This document shows, piece after piece, positions 35,999 to 43,183 of a DNA stretch of 43,533 nt. The stretch comes from DASXMX01 sp036794395 (lineage in GTDB: Bacteria; Planctomycetota; Phycisphaerae; Tepidisphaerales; Tepidisphaeraceae), in NCBI GenBank assembly GCA_036794395.1, contig DAIRGS010000018.1, positions 1-43,533 of the forward strand. Reading direction: 5' to 3'. The number at the start of each line of letters is the position of its first letter. The first letter of the stretch is position 1. Both the position numbers and the translations under genes were made by a program. The notes beneath the pieces are model-generated. The model did no database searches, had not been told where the DNA came from, and worked only from the letters and a program-made list of their open reading frames with translations.

Positions 35999-37357
35999 AT
36001 GAACGCCATCAACCCCGCCACGGAAGAGCTTATTTCCACCCATGCCGAACATACCCCAAGCCAGGTCAACGACCTTCTCGATCAAGCCACTCGCGCCCGC
36101 CAGCCCTGGCGTCAAACCCCCCTCGACAAGCGGACAGGACTCCTCCGCCAGGCTGCTCGAATCCTCCGCAGAGATGCTGCCCGATTCGCGAACCTCATCA
36201 CCAGCGAAATGGGCAAGCCCATCGCCCAGGCCGAAGCGGAGGTAGAAAAATGTGCCGCCGGCTGCGACCACTTCGCCGACAACGCAGCTTCATACCTGGC
36301 CAACGAGCTCATCAAAACCGACGCCGATCAAAGCTATGTTCAGTACGACCCTCTCGGCGCCGTTCTGGCCATCATGCCCTGGAACTTCCCCTTCTGGCAG
36401 GTCTTCCGATTCGCCGCTCCCGCCCTTGCCGCCGGCAATGTAGGTATCCTGAAACATGCGCCCAACGTCCCCGGCTGCTCCCTGGCCATCGAGCGGATCT
36501 TCCGCGACGCCGGCTTTCCCCCGGGAGTGTTCACAAGCCTGCTCATCGACACGCCCCTCGTCGAATCCATCATTCAAAACCCGATCATTTCAGCGGTCAC
36601 ACTCACCGGCAGTAGCCGTGCCGGTAAAGCCGTCGCCTTGCAATCAGGCCATGTGCTCAAAAAAGTCGTTCTCGAACTCGGCGGCTCCGATCCGTTCATC
36701 GTCCTATCCGATGCCGACATTCCGTCCACCGCAAAAGCTGCCGCCGCCGCCCGCACCCAAAATGCCGGCCAAAGCTGCATCGCCGCCAAACGCTTCATCA
36801 TTGTCGGAGATCCAGAGCCCTTCACCACCGCATTTGCCGCGGCAATGTCCGCCCTCAAAGTCGGCAACCCCATGGACCGTTCCACCGACATCGGCCCCCT
36901 CGCCCGCCGCGATTTGCTGGACAATCTCGAATCCCAGGTTCAGCGCTCCATCGCCGCCGGCGCTCGCCCCATCACCGGAGGCCATCCCCTCACCGGCAAA
37001 GGCTTCTTCTATCCGCCAACCGTTCTCTCGGACGTCCGTCCCGGCATGCCCGCCTTCGACGAAGAAACCTTCGGCCCCGTTGCCGCCGTCATTCAGGCCA
37101 AAGACATCGATCACGCCATCGAACTGGCCAACCAGAGCCCCTATGGCCTCGGCGCCAGCATCTGGACAAACGACATTCCTCTCGCCCAGCGCCTCGCCTC
37201 CCGCATCGACTCCGGCTCCGTCTTCATCAACGGCCCCGTCAAATCCGACCCCCGACTTCCCTTCGGCGGAATCAAACAAAGCGGCCACGGCCGCGAACTA
37301 GCACGCCACGGAATCCAGGAATTCGTCAACGTCAAAACCGTGTGGGTGAAGGGGTAG
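35999..37357 (+). CDS. Succinate-semialdehyde dehydrogenase-type aldehyde dehydrogenase
   Basis: The ATG at 35999 (452 residues) is the family's natural start; longer frames upstream are spurious. The catalytic Glu226 sits in LELGGSDPF and the nucleophile Cys260 in QNAGQSCIAAKRF. The cofactor-site MPWNFPFWQ and the C-terminal PFGGIKQSGHGRELARHGI are complete. At about 450 residues it matches the short YneI/Sad subfamily, which oxidises succinate semialdehyde to succinate with NAD(P)+. Sub-class assignment rests on length and motif order. An inverted heptamer array begins at the last base of its stop codon. Confidence 0.9.
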   Translation: MNAINPATEELISTHAEHTPSQVNDLLDQATRARQPWRQTPLDKRTGLLRQAARILRRDAARFANLITSEMGKPIAQAEAEVEKCAAGCDHFADNAASYLANELIKTDADQSYVQYDPLGAVLAIMPWNFPFWQVFRFAAPALAAGNVGILKHAPNVPGCSLAIERIFRDAGFPPGVFTSLLIDTPLVESIIQNPIISAVTLTGSSRAGKAVALQSGHVLKKVVLELGGSDPFIVLSDADIPSTAKAAAAARTQNAGQSCIAAKRFIIVGDPEPFTTAFAAAMSALKVGNPMDRSTDIGPLARRDLLDNLESQVQRSIAAGARPITGGHPLTGKGFFYPPTVLSDVRPGMPAFDEETFGPVAAVIQAKDIDHAIELANQSPYGLGASIWTNDIPLAQRLASRIDSGSVFINGPVKSDPRLPFGGIKQSGHGRELARHGIQEFVNVKTVWVKG

Positions 37358-37443
37358 TCAGTGGTCAGTGGTCAGTGGTCAGTGGTCAGTTGCGCTTTCA
37401 CAACGAACCACTGACCACTGACAACTGACCACTGACAACTAAC
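37357..37443. repeat. Inverted heptamer array (GTCAGTG)5 / (CACTGAC)5 between convergent genes
   Basis: Five 7-nt units (GTCAGTG x4, GTCAGTT) at 37357-37391 face five units of the complementary sense (CACTGAC x2, AACTGAC, CACTGAC, AACTAAC) at 37409-37443, around a 17-nt loop. Units pair in register with only one to two mismatches each, forming a 35-bp hairpin. It fills the gap between the convergent aldehyde dehydrogenase and quinone oxidoreductase genes, so it probably acts as a bidirectional terminator or RNA-stability element. Confidence 0.85.
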
Positions 37444-37449
37444 CACCCT

Positions 37450-38409
37450 TCACACCTCCATCACAATCTTCCCCACCGTCCCCGGCGCCAACACCGCCTC
37501 GTGCGCCTTGGCCGCGTCTGCCAGCTTCATTGTCTTGCCCACAATCGGCCGCAACGACCCGTGCTCCAGCCCCGCAATGATCGCCGCATGAATACCCTTC
37601 AGCATCACCGGCGTAGCATTCATTAACGTCATGCCCCGAATATCCGCATCCCGCGCCATCGTATCCCGCGGCGTAATCTCAACGGGCCCTCGGCTCCCCA
37701 CCACGACCACCCGCCCGAACTTGCCCAATACCCCCAGGACCTTTCCAAGATTGAGATGCGCTGCCATTTCCAAAATCAAATCCGGCCCCTTGTCGTTCGT
37801 CAGTTTTGTGAGCTGCTGAAGGTAATCCCCGGCATGATGGTCCAGCACGTGATGCGCACCCTCCGCCGCCACCCGCTTCCGCCCCTCATCAGTTCCCCCC
37901 GTCCCAATGACGGTTAATCCCGCGGCCCGCGCAAATTGCACCGCCGCGATCCCTACACCCCCGCTCGCTCCATCCACAAAAACCGTCTCGCCCGCCACCG
38001 CTTTGCCGCGAATGTAAAGCGCGTAATAGGCCGTCGCATACGGCACCCCCAATGCCGCCCCTTGCGCAAACGAAACCCGCTCCGGCAGCCGATGCACCTG
38101 CCACTGCTCACAGACATGCTTCTCGGCATATCCCCCCGACACCGATCCTCCCGTATACACTCGATCCCCAACCTTAAAATCGATCTTCCCCGTGCCCACC
38201 GCCTCAACTATCCCCGCCGTATCCGTCCCCGGCGTAAATGGAAACGGCCGTGGCCCATACTTCCCCGCCCGGATGTACGTCTCAACCGGATTCACCCCGA
38301 TCGCCTTCACCCCCACCAACACCTGCCCCGCCCCCGCCCTCGGCTCTGGCACATCCTCCAATTTCAAAACCCGCGGATCCCCAAACTCATGCAAGCGAAT
38401 CGATTTCAT
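37450..38409 (-). CDS. NADPH:quinone oxidoreductase (zeta-crystallin type)
   Basis: The ATG at 38409 (319 residues) follows GGAGCA. It is a zinc-free medium-chain dehydrogenase: MKSIRLHEFGDPRVLKLEDV at the start, VNPVETYIRAGKY in the catalytic domain, then the Rossmann core with VFVDGASGGVGIAAVQFA and GTGGTDEGRKRVAAEGA. No zinc-ligand Cys cluster is present. Members reduce quinones or related enones with NADPH. The conserved GASGGVG marks the cofactor loop. It converges on the aldehyde dehydrogenase gene. Confidence 0.9.
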   Translation of the reverse strand: MKSIRLHEFGDPRVLKLEDVPEPRAGAGQVLVGVKAIGVNPVETYIRAGKYGPRPFPFTPGTDTAGIVEAVGTGKIDFKVGDRVYTGGSVSGGYAEKHVCEQWQVHRLPERVSFAQGAALGVPYATAYYALYIRGKAVAGETVFVDGASGGVGIAAVQFARAAGLTVIGTGGTDEGRKRVAAEGAHHVLDHHAGDYLQQLTKLTNDKGPDLILEMAAHLNLGKVLGVLGKFGRVVVVGSRGPVEITPRDTMARDADIRGMTLMNATPVMLKGIHAAIIAGLEHGSLRPIVGKTMKLADAAKAHEAVLAPGTVGKIVMEV

Positions 38410-38599
38410 GGCTGCTCCCAAGAGTCATGTGGCACGCGGCTTCCAGCCCGTGGCCGCGGTAATCCGCGGCGTCTGCCCCAACGGGGCGTTCATACCACGA
38501 TAGTCTAATGACGGCGCGCAATCATGCGCTACTCGTAAATCCTTCCCAAGCCCCTCCCACCCGTAATGCTTCGTCCCCCTAGGCAAAACCCCACGCCGG

Positions 38600-38633
38600 G
38601 GTATCAGCGGTACTCCGCGCCACCCCGGCTTCT
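38600..38633. repeat. 34-nt hairpin repeat, copy 1 (abuts N gap)
   Basis: Identical over 34 nt to copy 2 at 38812-38845. This copy also has a nested stem: GCCGGGGT (38595-38602) pairs with ACCCCGGC (38622-38629), and inside it GCGG (38607-38610) pairs with CCGC (38615-38618) around TACT. The gap starts directly after it. Confidence 0.75.
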
Positions 38634-38643
38634 NNNNNNNNNN
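38634..38643. other. Assembly gap (10 N) next to a repeat
   Basis: The gap immediately follows copy 1 of a 34-nt repeat whose second copy lies 178 nt further on. A repeat of this kind is a likely cause of the assembly break. The surrounding 38410-38999 stretch holds no gene I can support. Confidence 0.9.
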
Positions 38644-38811
38644 GTACTCAGACCGTGACCGAAGGGCGGCACTGACGACACCCTGCTTCCCGGCGCCAGA
38701 CATCTTATCGCCGCGCCCAACCGCCCGACCTTTCGCCGCCGAGTTATCCACACCCGGCCTGCGCTGCGCTGGCGAACTGCGCTCCGTCCGGCCATGGATA
38801 ACGTCGGGGAT

Positions 38812-38845
38812 GGTATCAGCGGTACTCCGCGCCACCCCGGCTTCT
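38812..38845. repeat. 34-nt repeat, copy 2
   Basis: Exact copy of 38600-38633 but without the full left arm of the outer stem. A partly palindromic element (GTTATCCA at 38743-38750, TGGATAAC at 38795-38802) lies between the two copies. Confidence 0.75.
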
Positions 38846-38999
38846 CCGAGCGCTGCAATTCACACTTGGAAAAACCACATCAATACCATTTACTCTCGCC
38901 ATCAAGACGCCAGATCCGCGTCCAATCACCCACGGTCATTTGAACTCATCCCAGCTGCCCGTTGGTGTCACACGCACTTCGGCGCTAGTATTGCCCCCA

Positions 39000-39374
39000 A
39001 TGGCAAATCCAGAACATCTCCCCCCATCGGTCATGGCCGCTCGCTTCGGCATCGGTAAGCTCACCCGCCACCTCTTCATCTGCATTGGCCCCGACTGCGT
39101 CGATCCTGCCGAGGGCGCCAAGTCCTGGGACCACATCAAAACTCGGCTCAAGCAACTCGATCTCGCCGGGCCGGATGGCACCTGTTATCGGACCAAATGC
39201 CAGTGCCTCCGAATCTGCACACAAGGCCCGATTTGCGTGATCTATCCCGAAGGCACATGGTATCGAAATGTTACCCCCGACAATGCCGAGCGAATCATTC
39301 AGGAGCATCTGATCGGCGGAACGGTGGTGCAGGAGTTATGTTTTGCCCAGAATCCGCTTCCACCCTCCACATAG
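39000..39374 (+). CDS. Thioredoxin-like [2Fe-2S] ferredoxin domain protein
   Basis: The ATG at 39000 gives 124 residues. The fold matches thioredoxin-like 2Fe-2S ferredoxins: HLFICIGPDC near the start, then CYRTKCQCLRICTQGP and VIYPEGTWYRNVTPDNAERI. Likely cluster ligands are Cys28, Cys33, Cys69 and Cys73, with extra Cys at 62, 67 and 79. Such proteins carry electrons or act as NuoE-like modules. Partners are not encoded nearby. No signal peptide is present, so it is cytoplasmic. Confidence 0.85.
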   Translation: MANPEHLPPSVMAARFGIGKLTRHLFICIGPDCVDPAEGAKSWDHIKTRLKQLDLAGPDGTCYRTKCQCLRICTQGPICVIYPEGTWYRNVTPDNAERIIQEHLIGGTVVQELCFAQNPLPPST

Positions 39375-39493
39375 GGCAAGGATTGTCCATTTTTTATTGA
39401 TGGCCCCATTGGTGCGGGTAGATTTGCGCATACCAATCGCTTCTCGGGCTGCTCACAGAAATTCAGGTCGTCAACTTCCCTGGAGGGGAAGCA

Positions 39494-39775
39494 ATGCGCT
39501 GGCTCTGCGTCCTCATCGCTGCAACCGTGACCGGCACATCCCCATGGATGGGTCCCGGCGCTGCCCAGGCGCAGTCTAGCAACCAAGACCAAACCTTGAT
39601 CTTTCCCGGCACCACTCCAGACGCGCAATTTATTCAGGTGGGTATGACCGCGATCCACCCGCTCGTGATTGAAGGCGCCCACGCCGATCCCATCCCCGAA
39701 CCCTCAACCGCGGCTGCCTTGGGCCTGCTCGGCACGGCTTTCCTGTGCCGCCGTCGTCGCCCGCAAGTCAACTGA
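39494..39775 (+). CDS. Minimal PEP-CTERM protein
   Basis: The ATG at 39494 (93 residues) follows a strong GGAGGGG. The signal peptide is LCVLIAATVTGTSP...AAQA, with likely cleavage after about residue 26. The C-terminus is PIPEPSTAAALGLLGTAFLC followed by RRRRP: the PEP motif, one helix and a basic cluster. That is the tripartite sorting signal recognised by exosortase/archaeosortase-like enzymes. Only about 40 residues remain between signal and tail, so the mature product is a short surface peptide. No exosortase gene is in the window. The last 72 nt overlap the 3' end of the convergent DUF2127 gene. Confidence 0.75.
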   Translation: MRWLCVLIAATVTGTSPWMGPGAAQAQSSNQDQTLIFPGTTPDAQFIQVGMTAIHPLVIEGAHADPIPEPSTAAALGLLGTAFLCRRRRPQVN

Positions 39776-40360
39776 GTTTGGCTTGCCCATTTCCAGGATC
39801 ATCGCCCGTTTTCGATGATCGCGTTTAAGCCGCCGGATCAAATAAATCACCACTCCAATATTCAACAGCAAGATCGTCAGGCGCACCCACGTAAAGCGTT
39901 CGGCAAACTCATAAATCTCAAATGGGATAAACGCCGCGGTTGTCAGCGCAGTGAGCCACTCCGCCCACACTTTGCGCATAATCAACCCCACGCCCTCCAC
40001 CGCCGCCAATGCCGTATACACAAAGAGGAATATCGCCACCCGAGTCAGACTTTGGGCGTGAATTAAAATGACCTTCTGCGCGATGAACTGCCCCAGCCGG
40101 CTCTCCTCGGTAATATGCAGCCGCTCCATCAACTGCGCCGCAACCTCCGGCAAATCGCGGTGCGCCCACCTCAACACCACCATGGCCATAAACAGCGCCA
40201 TCGCTCCCTTTACCAGCTTGTAGCCACCGATCCAGCGCAGCGGCTCCAATTTGACATGCGGCATGTGCGGCGCGTACGGAATGTGTTTCGGAAGCTCCTC
40301 CATGATGCTGATACTCGCAAACTCCGTGCATTCGGAAAAGGTCTGAATGATTAGAAACAT
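39704..40360 (-). CDS. DUF2127 family membrane protein
   Basis: The ATG at 40360 (218 residues) follows GGGGA; an internal ATG at 40303 is an alternative. The family signature is readable: LRWIGGYKLVKGAMALFMAM, then LTRVAIFLFVYTALAAVEGV, KVWAEWLTALTTAAFIPFEI and TILLLNIGVVIYLIRRLK. Four transmembrane helices are expected. Function of DUF2127 is unknown. The charged C-terminus (HRKRAMILEMGKPNSVDLRA) lies over the end of the antisense PEP-CTERM gene. It is divergent from the DUF47 gene. Confidence 0.8.
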   Translation of the reverse strand: MFLIIQTFSECTEFASISIMEELPKHIPYAPHMPHVKLEPLRWIGGYKLVKGAMALFMAMVVLRWAHRDLPEVAAQLMERLHITEESRLGQFIAQKVILIHAQSLTRVAIFLFVYTALAAVEGVGLIMRKVWAEWLTALTTAAFIPFEIYEFAERFTWVRLTILLLNIGVVIYLIRRLKRDHRKRAMILEMGKPNSVDLRATTAAQESRAEQAQGSRG

Positions 40361-40493
40361 TTACATTCCCCGTAAGCTGAGCCCGCCCTTGCGTCTTCCA
40401 ACCACCTCTCCCTACAATCCCGCCGTTAATAAGTTCTTAACCGGCTGGCCCATCTCGGGACTCGCCGCCTGACTGTTCGGGAGCCGACTGCAC

Positions 40494-41117
40494 ATGTTCA
40501 ATTTGCTGCCAAGGGACACGGTCTTTTTCGACCTATTCGAGGGCATGTCCCGTCACGTCGTGCGAGCCGCGGAGCACCTCCGCCAACTCGCCCAGAATTT
40601 CCCTGAAATCACCCAGCATATTCAGCGTATTCGCGAAGAAGAGCATGCCGCCGACGAACTGGCCCACCAGGCCCTCGACCGGCTTGATCGCACCTTCATC
40701 ACCCCCTTCGATCGCGAAGATATCCACGCCCTGGTTGGCGAACTCGATGACATCATCGACACGGTCGACGCACTGGCCAAACGCTTCCCTCTGTTTCACG
40801 TCAAACAGATGGAGCCCATATTTCTCAAGCAGGCCGAGGTCCTCGTCGCCGCCGCCGTTACGCTCGAGGAAGCCGTCCATCGTCTCCGTAAAAGCCGCAA
40901 GCTGTCCGAACTCAGCGAAAAACTGATCGAAATCCATCACAAGGAGAGCCAGGGCGACGACAACCACCACGCCGCCATGTCACGCCTGTTTCAGGGCGAC
41001 GTCGATACCCTCGAAGTCATGAAGTGGAAAGAACTCTACGATCTCATTGAAAACGCCATCGACGGCTGCGAAGACGTCGGCAACACGCTCGAACGAATCG
41101 TTCTCAAAAACGGATAA
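40494..41117 (+). CDS. DUF47/PhoU-like accessory protein of the phosphate transporter
   Basis: The 207-residue helical protein matches the DUF47 (Pit accessory, PhoU-like) family: VFFDLFEGMSRHVVRAAEHL at the start, EEEHAADELAHQALDRLDRT, then FITPFDREDIHALVGELDDI and a C-terminal ENAIDGCEDVGNTLERIVLK. The E-x-x-x-D and D-x-x-x-D repeats are metal-cluster residues in PhoU folds. It sits directly upstream of the pit gene, the standard pairing. It probably gates or regulates phosphate import from the cytoplasm. The 167 nt between the two genes is mostly a heptamer repeat array. Confidence 0.9.
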   Translation: MFNLLPRDTVFFDLFEGMSRHVVRAAEHLRQLAQNFPEITQHIQRIREEEHAADELAHQALDRLDRTFITPFDREDIHALVGELDDIIDTVDALAKRFPLFHVKQMEPIFLKQAEVLVAAAVTLEEAVHRLRKSRKLSELSEKLIEIHHKESQGDDNHHAAMSRLFQGDVDTLEVMKWKELYDLIENAIDGCEDVGNTLERIVLKNG

Positions 41118-41134
41118 AAGATCGGCGAATGGGT

Positions 41135-41278
41135 CGATTTGCAATTTGCAATTTCCAAACAAATAAAGCCCCCGACGATCCGAACTCAACATCTAAAATG
41201 TGAAATCTGAAATCTGAAATTCCAAATCTGAAATCTGAAATTCCAAACCGCAAATCGCAAATTGAAAATCGCAAATAA
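41135..41278. repeat. Heptamer repeat array in the DUF47-pit intergenic region
   Basis: Eleven consecutive 7-nt units in perfect register run from 41202 to 41278: GAAATCT, GAAATCT, GAAATTC, CAAATCT, GAAATCT, GAAATTC, CAAACCG, CAAATCG, CAAATTG, AAAATCG, CAAATAA. Units of opposite sense (CGATTTG, CAATTTG, CAATTTC) lie at 41135-41155, so the region can fold back. The array ends 6 nt before the pit ATG (41285) and replaces any Shine-Dalgarno sequence. It would form the 5' leader of pit or the spacer of a two-gene message. Confidence 0.85.
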
Positions 41279-41284
41279 AACCCA

Positions 41285-42325
41285 ATGCTCTCCCTGATCC
41301 TCTGCATCATCGCCGCCGCCCTGATCTTCGACTTCCTCAACGGATTTCACGACGCGGCTAACTCAATTGCCACGATCGTCAGCACCCGCGTGCTCACGCC
41401 CACTGCCGCCGTCATCTGGGCCGCGTTCTTTAATTTTATCGCCGCTTTTTTCTTCGGTACCCACGTCGCCAAAACCATCGCCGAGAAACTCGTCGATCCC
41501 CACGTCATCGATGTCTATGTCGTGTTTGGCGGCCTTCTGGGCGCGATCGTCTGGAACATCATCACCTGGCTGCTCGCCTTACCCACCAGCTCTTCCCACG
41601 CCCTGGTCAGCGGCATTGCCGGCGCCGCCATCGCCAAGTCGGGGACGGCAGTCATAATATGGAGCGGCTGGGGGCCGCTGCTCATTTTCGTCGTTCTTTC
41701 GCCACTGCTCGGGTTTCTTCTGGGCGCGTTCAATATGATCGTGGTCTCGTGGGTATTCCGCCGAGTCACTCCCCACCGCGTCGATGTTTTGTTTCGTCGC
41801 CTGCAGCTTCTATCCGCGGCCATTTTCAGCCTTGGCCACGGCGGCAACGACGCTCAAAAAACCATGGGCATCATCGTGCTCCTGCTTGTCGCCGCGCATA
41901 AGCCCGAATGGGCCCAGGCCCATCACCAGATACTCTGGCATCACCACGAGATCGCGCTCTGGATCATCCTCTCCTGTAACGCCGCCATTGCATTGGGCAC
42001 GATGTTCGGCGGATGGCGCATCGTCAAAACCATGGGGTCAGGCATTACCCGCCTCACCCCCGTCGGCGGCTTCTGTGCCGAAACCGCCGCGGCGTCCACT
42101 ATCATCATGGTCACTCAATGGGGCATCCCCATCTCGACCACCCATGCCATCACCGGCGCAATCCTCGGAGTGGGCACTACACGGGGCGTACGCTCCGTAC
42201 GGTGGATTTGGGGACAGCGCATCATCACCGCCTGGGTGCTCACACTGCCATGTTCCGCATTCATCGCCGGTCTGGCTTACCTCGCCATCCGTTACTTCAT
42301 CCAACCCCACTTCACGACTCCGTAG
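41285..42325 (+). CDS. pit: Inorganic phosphate transporter, PiT family
   Basis: The 346-residue protein has about nine to ten transmembrane helices and the duplicated PiT signature: DFLNGFHDAANSIATIVSTR at the N-terminus and GHGGNDAQKTMGIIV in the second half. ALPTSSSHALVSGIAG and ISTTHAITGAILG are the matching substrate-site helices. It moves phosphate with a metal ion or proton/sodium across the cytoplasmic membrane. The DUF47 regulator gene lies upstream. The start codon has no Shine-Dalgarno sequence and follows a heptamer array by 6 nt. It converges on a lipoprotein gene 14 nt away. Confidence 0.95.
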   Translation: MLSLILCIIAAALIFDFLNGFHDAANSIATIVSTRVLTPTAAVIWAAFFNFIAAFFFGTHVAKTIAEKLVDPHVIDVYVVFGGLLGAIVWNIITWLLALPTSSSHALVSGIAGAAIAKSGTAVIIWSGWGPLLIFVVLSPLLGFLLGAFNMIVVSWVFRRVTPHRVDVLFRRLQLLSAAIFSLGHGGNDAQKTMGIIVLLLVAAHKPEWAQAHHQILWHHHEIALWIILSCNAAIALGTMFGGWRIVKTMGSGITRLTPVGGFCAETAAASTIIMVTQWGIPISTTHAITGAILGVGTTRGVRSVRWIWGQRIITAWVLTLPCSAFIAGLAYLAIRYFIQPHFTTP

Positions 42326-42339
42326 GCGGCGAAATCGTG

Positions 42340-42642
42340 CTATCGTCCGGCGTTGTTAGCCGGGCTGGAGCTGGTTCCACCATCGCCAGAGATCGAGCGC
42401 GTAGTCGGCTGAGTGGTGCTCCCCGAACTCCCCGCCCCGGCTCCCATCATCTGCGTTCCGCTGCTCGGAAGCGTCGTGGTGCCAGCCCCGGTCATCGTCC
42501 CACCCATGTCGTTCTGATGCGCCACCGTTCCCGTGGACGTTGTATTGCTTTTGTTGGCGTTATCATTCTTATCGCACCCACCTGCGACCAATGCGCCTAT
42601 GGATAAAGCCGCGCCCGCGAAGAGCATAAATCGATGTCGCAT
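42340..42642 (-). CDS. Small low-complexity lipoprotein
   Basis: The ATG at 42642 (100 residues) follows GGAAGGAAA. The signal MLFAGAALSIGALVAGGC gives lipidated Cys23. The mature part is Gly/Ser/Thr/Asn-rich (NKSNTTSTGTV, GGTMTGAGTTTL, SSGSTTQPTTRS) with no folded-domain motif. It resembles the neighbouring lipoprotein at 42737-43183 in design, but the two are separated by a strong terminator and so are transcribed apart. Function unknown. Confidence 0.7.
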   Translation of the reverse strand: MRHRFMLFAGAALSIGALVAGGCDKNDNANKSNTTSTGTVAHQNDMGGTMTGAGTTTLPSSGTQMMGAGAGSSGSTTQPTTRSISGDGGTSSSPANNAGR

Positions 42643-42670
42643 TTGCGTTTCCTTCCAGCAATTCGAAATG

Positions 42671-42723
42671 AAAAAAAGAACGCCCGCCGTCCCAGATTTG
42701 CCAAGCAAATGGGACGGCGGGCG
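42671..42723 (-). terminator. Strong intrinsic terminator
   Basis: On the minus strand a perfect 14-bp GC-rich stem (42710-42723 with 42681-42694) carries an inner TTTGC/GCAAA extension. It is followed by a T-rich run (TTCTTTTTTTC, complement of 42671-42680). It lies 13-66 nt past the stop of the lipoprotein gene at 42737 and separates it from the next one. Confidence 0.85.
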
Positions 42724-42736
42724 ATCGACAAAGACA

Positions 42737-43183
42737 TTACTTCCCGCCGGACGTTCCACCGGTTCCAGCGCCGTTCGTAGCACCATTGCCGTTGGCTGCC
42801 CCCGTCGCCCCGGCTCCGGTCCCGGCGGTTCCTGTCCCGCCGTTGCCCACGCTACCGGCACCCGTTCCATTAGCGCCGGTTCCGGTTCCCGTGTCATTCC
42901 CTGTCCGATTTAAACCGGCGCTCCCGCCACCCACTACATTTCCATTGGTCCGATCAGCCGCGCTATTCACGCTGCCGGCGGTTCCCGCGCCATCGCCCAT
43001 CCCGACGCCCTGGTTGCCCGATCCGCGGTATCGGTCGTTGGGATTGTTGCCGTATGTGTCTGTGCTCCCGCCACCCGTCATCGAGCTATTGCCCGGATGA
43101 CTCCCATTATTATCCGACTGACACCCAACGATCCCAATTCCACCCATCGCCAATGCCGCCGCCAAGACCAGTGAGGTACGCAT
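42737..43183 (-). CDS. Gly/Thr/Asn repeat-rich lipoprotein
   Basis: The ATG at 43183 (148 residues) follows GGAG at 8 nt; a start at 43234 would weaken the signal peptide. The signal LVLAAALAMGGIGIVGC gives lipidated Cys21. The mature part is almost only Gly, Thr, Asn, Ala and Ser (GSGNQGVGMGDGAGTAGSV, GTGTGANGTGAGSVGNGG, GAGTGGTSGGK), with about two-residue GT/GA periodicity near the end. Such a chain is likely disordered and may be a surface tether or spacer. No family is recognised. Confidence 0.7.
   Translation of the reverse strand: MRTSLVLAAALAMGGIGIVGCQSDNNGSHPGNSSMTGGGSTDTYGNNPNDRYRGSGNQGVGMGDGAGTAGSVNSAADRTNGNVVGGGSAGLNRTGNDTGTGTGANGTGAGSVGNGGTGTAGTGAGATGAANGNGATNGAGTGGTSGGK

Noticed and set aside
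38425..38858. Minus-strand frames (for example 38425-38835) through the repeat region
   Set aside because: They cross an N gap and translate the 34-nt repeat; there is no start signal or family match.
40425..40441. GTTAA...TTAAC symmetry upstream of the DUF47 gene as a Pho box
   Set aside because: It does not match the Pho-box consensus and the arms are only 5 bp.
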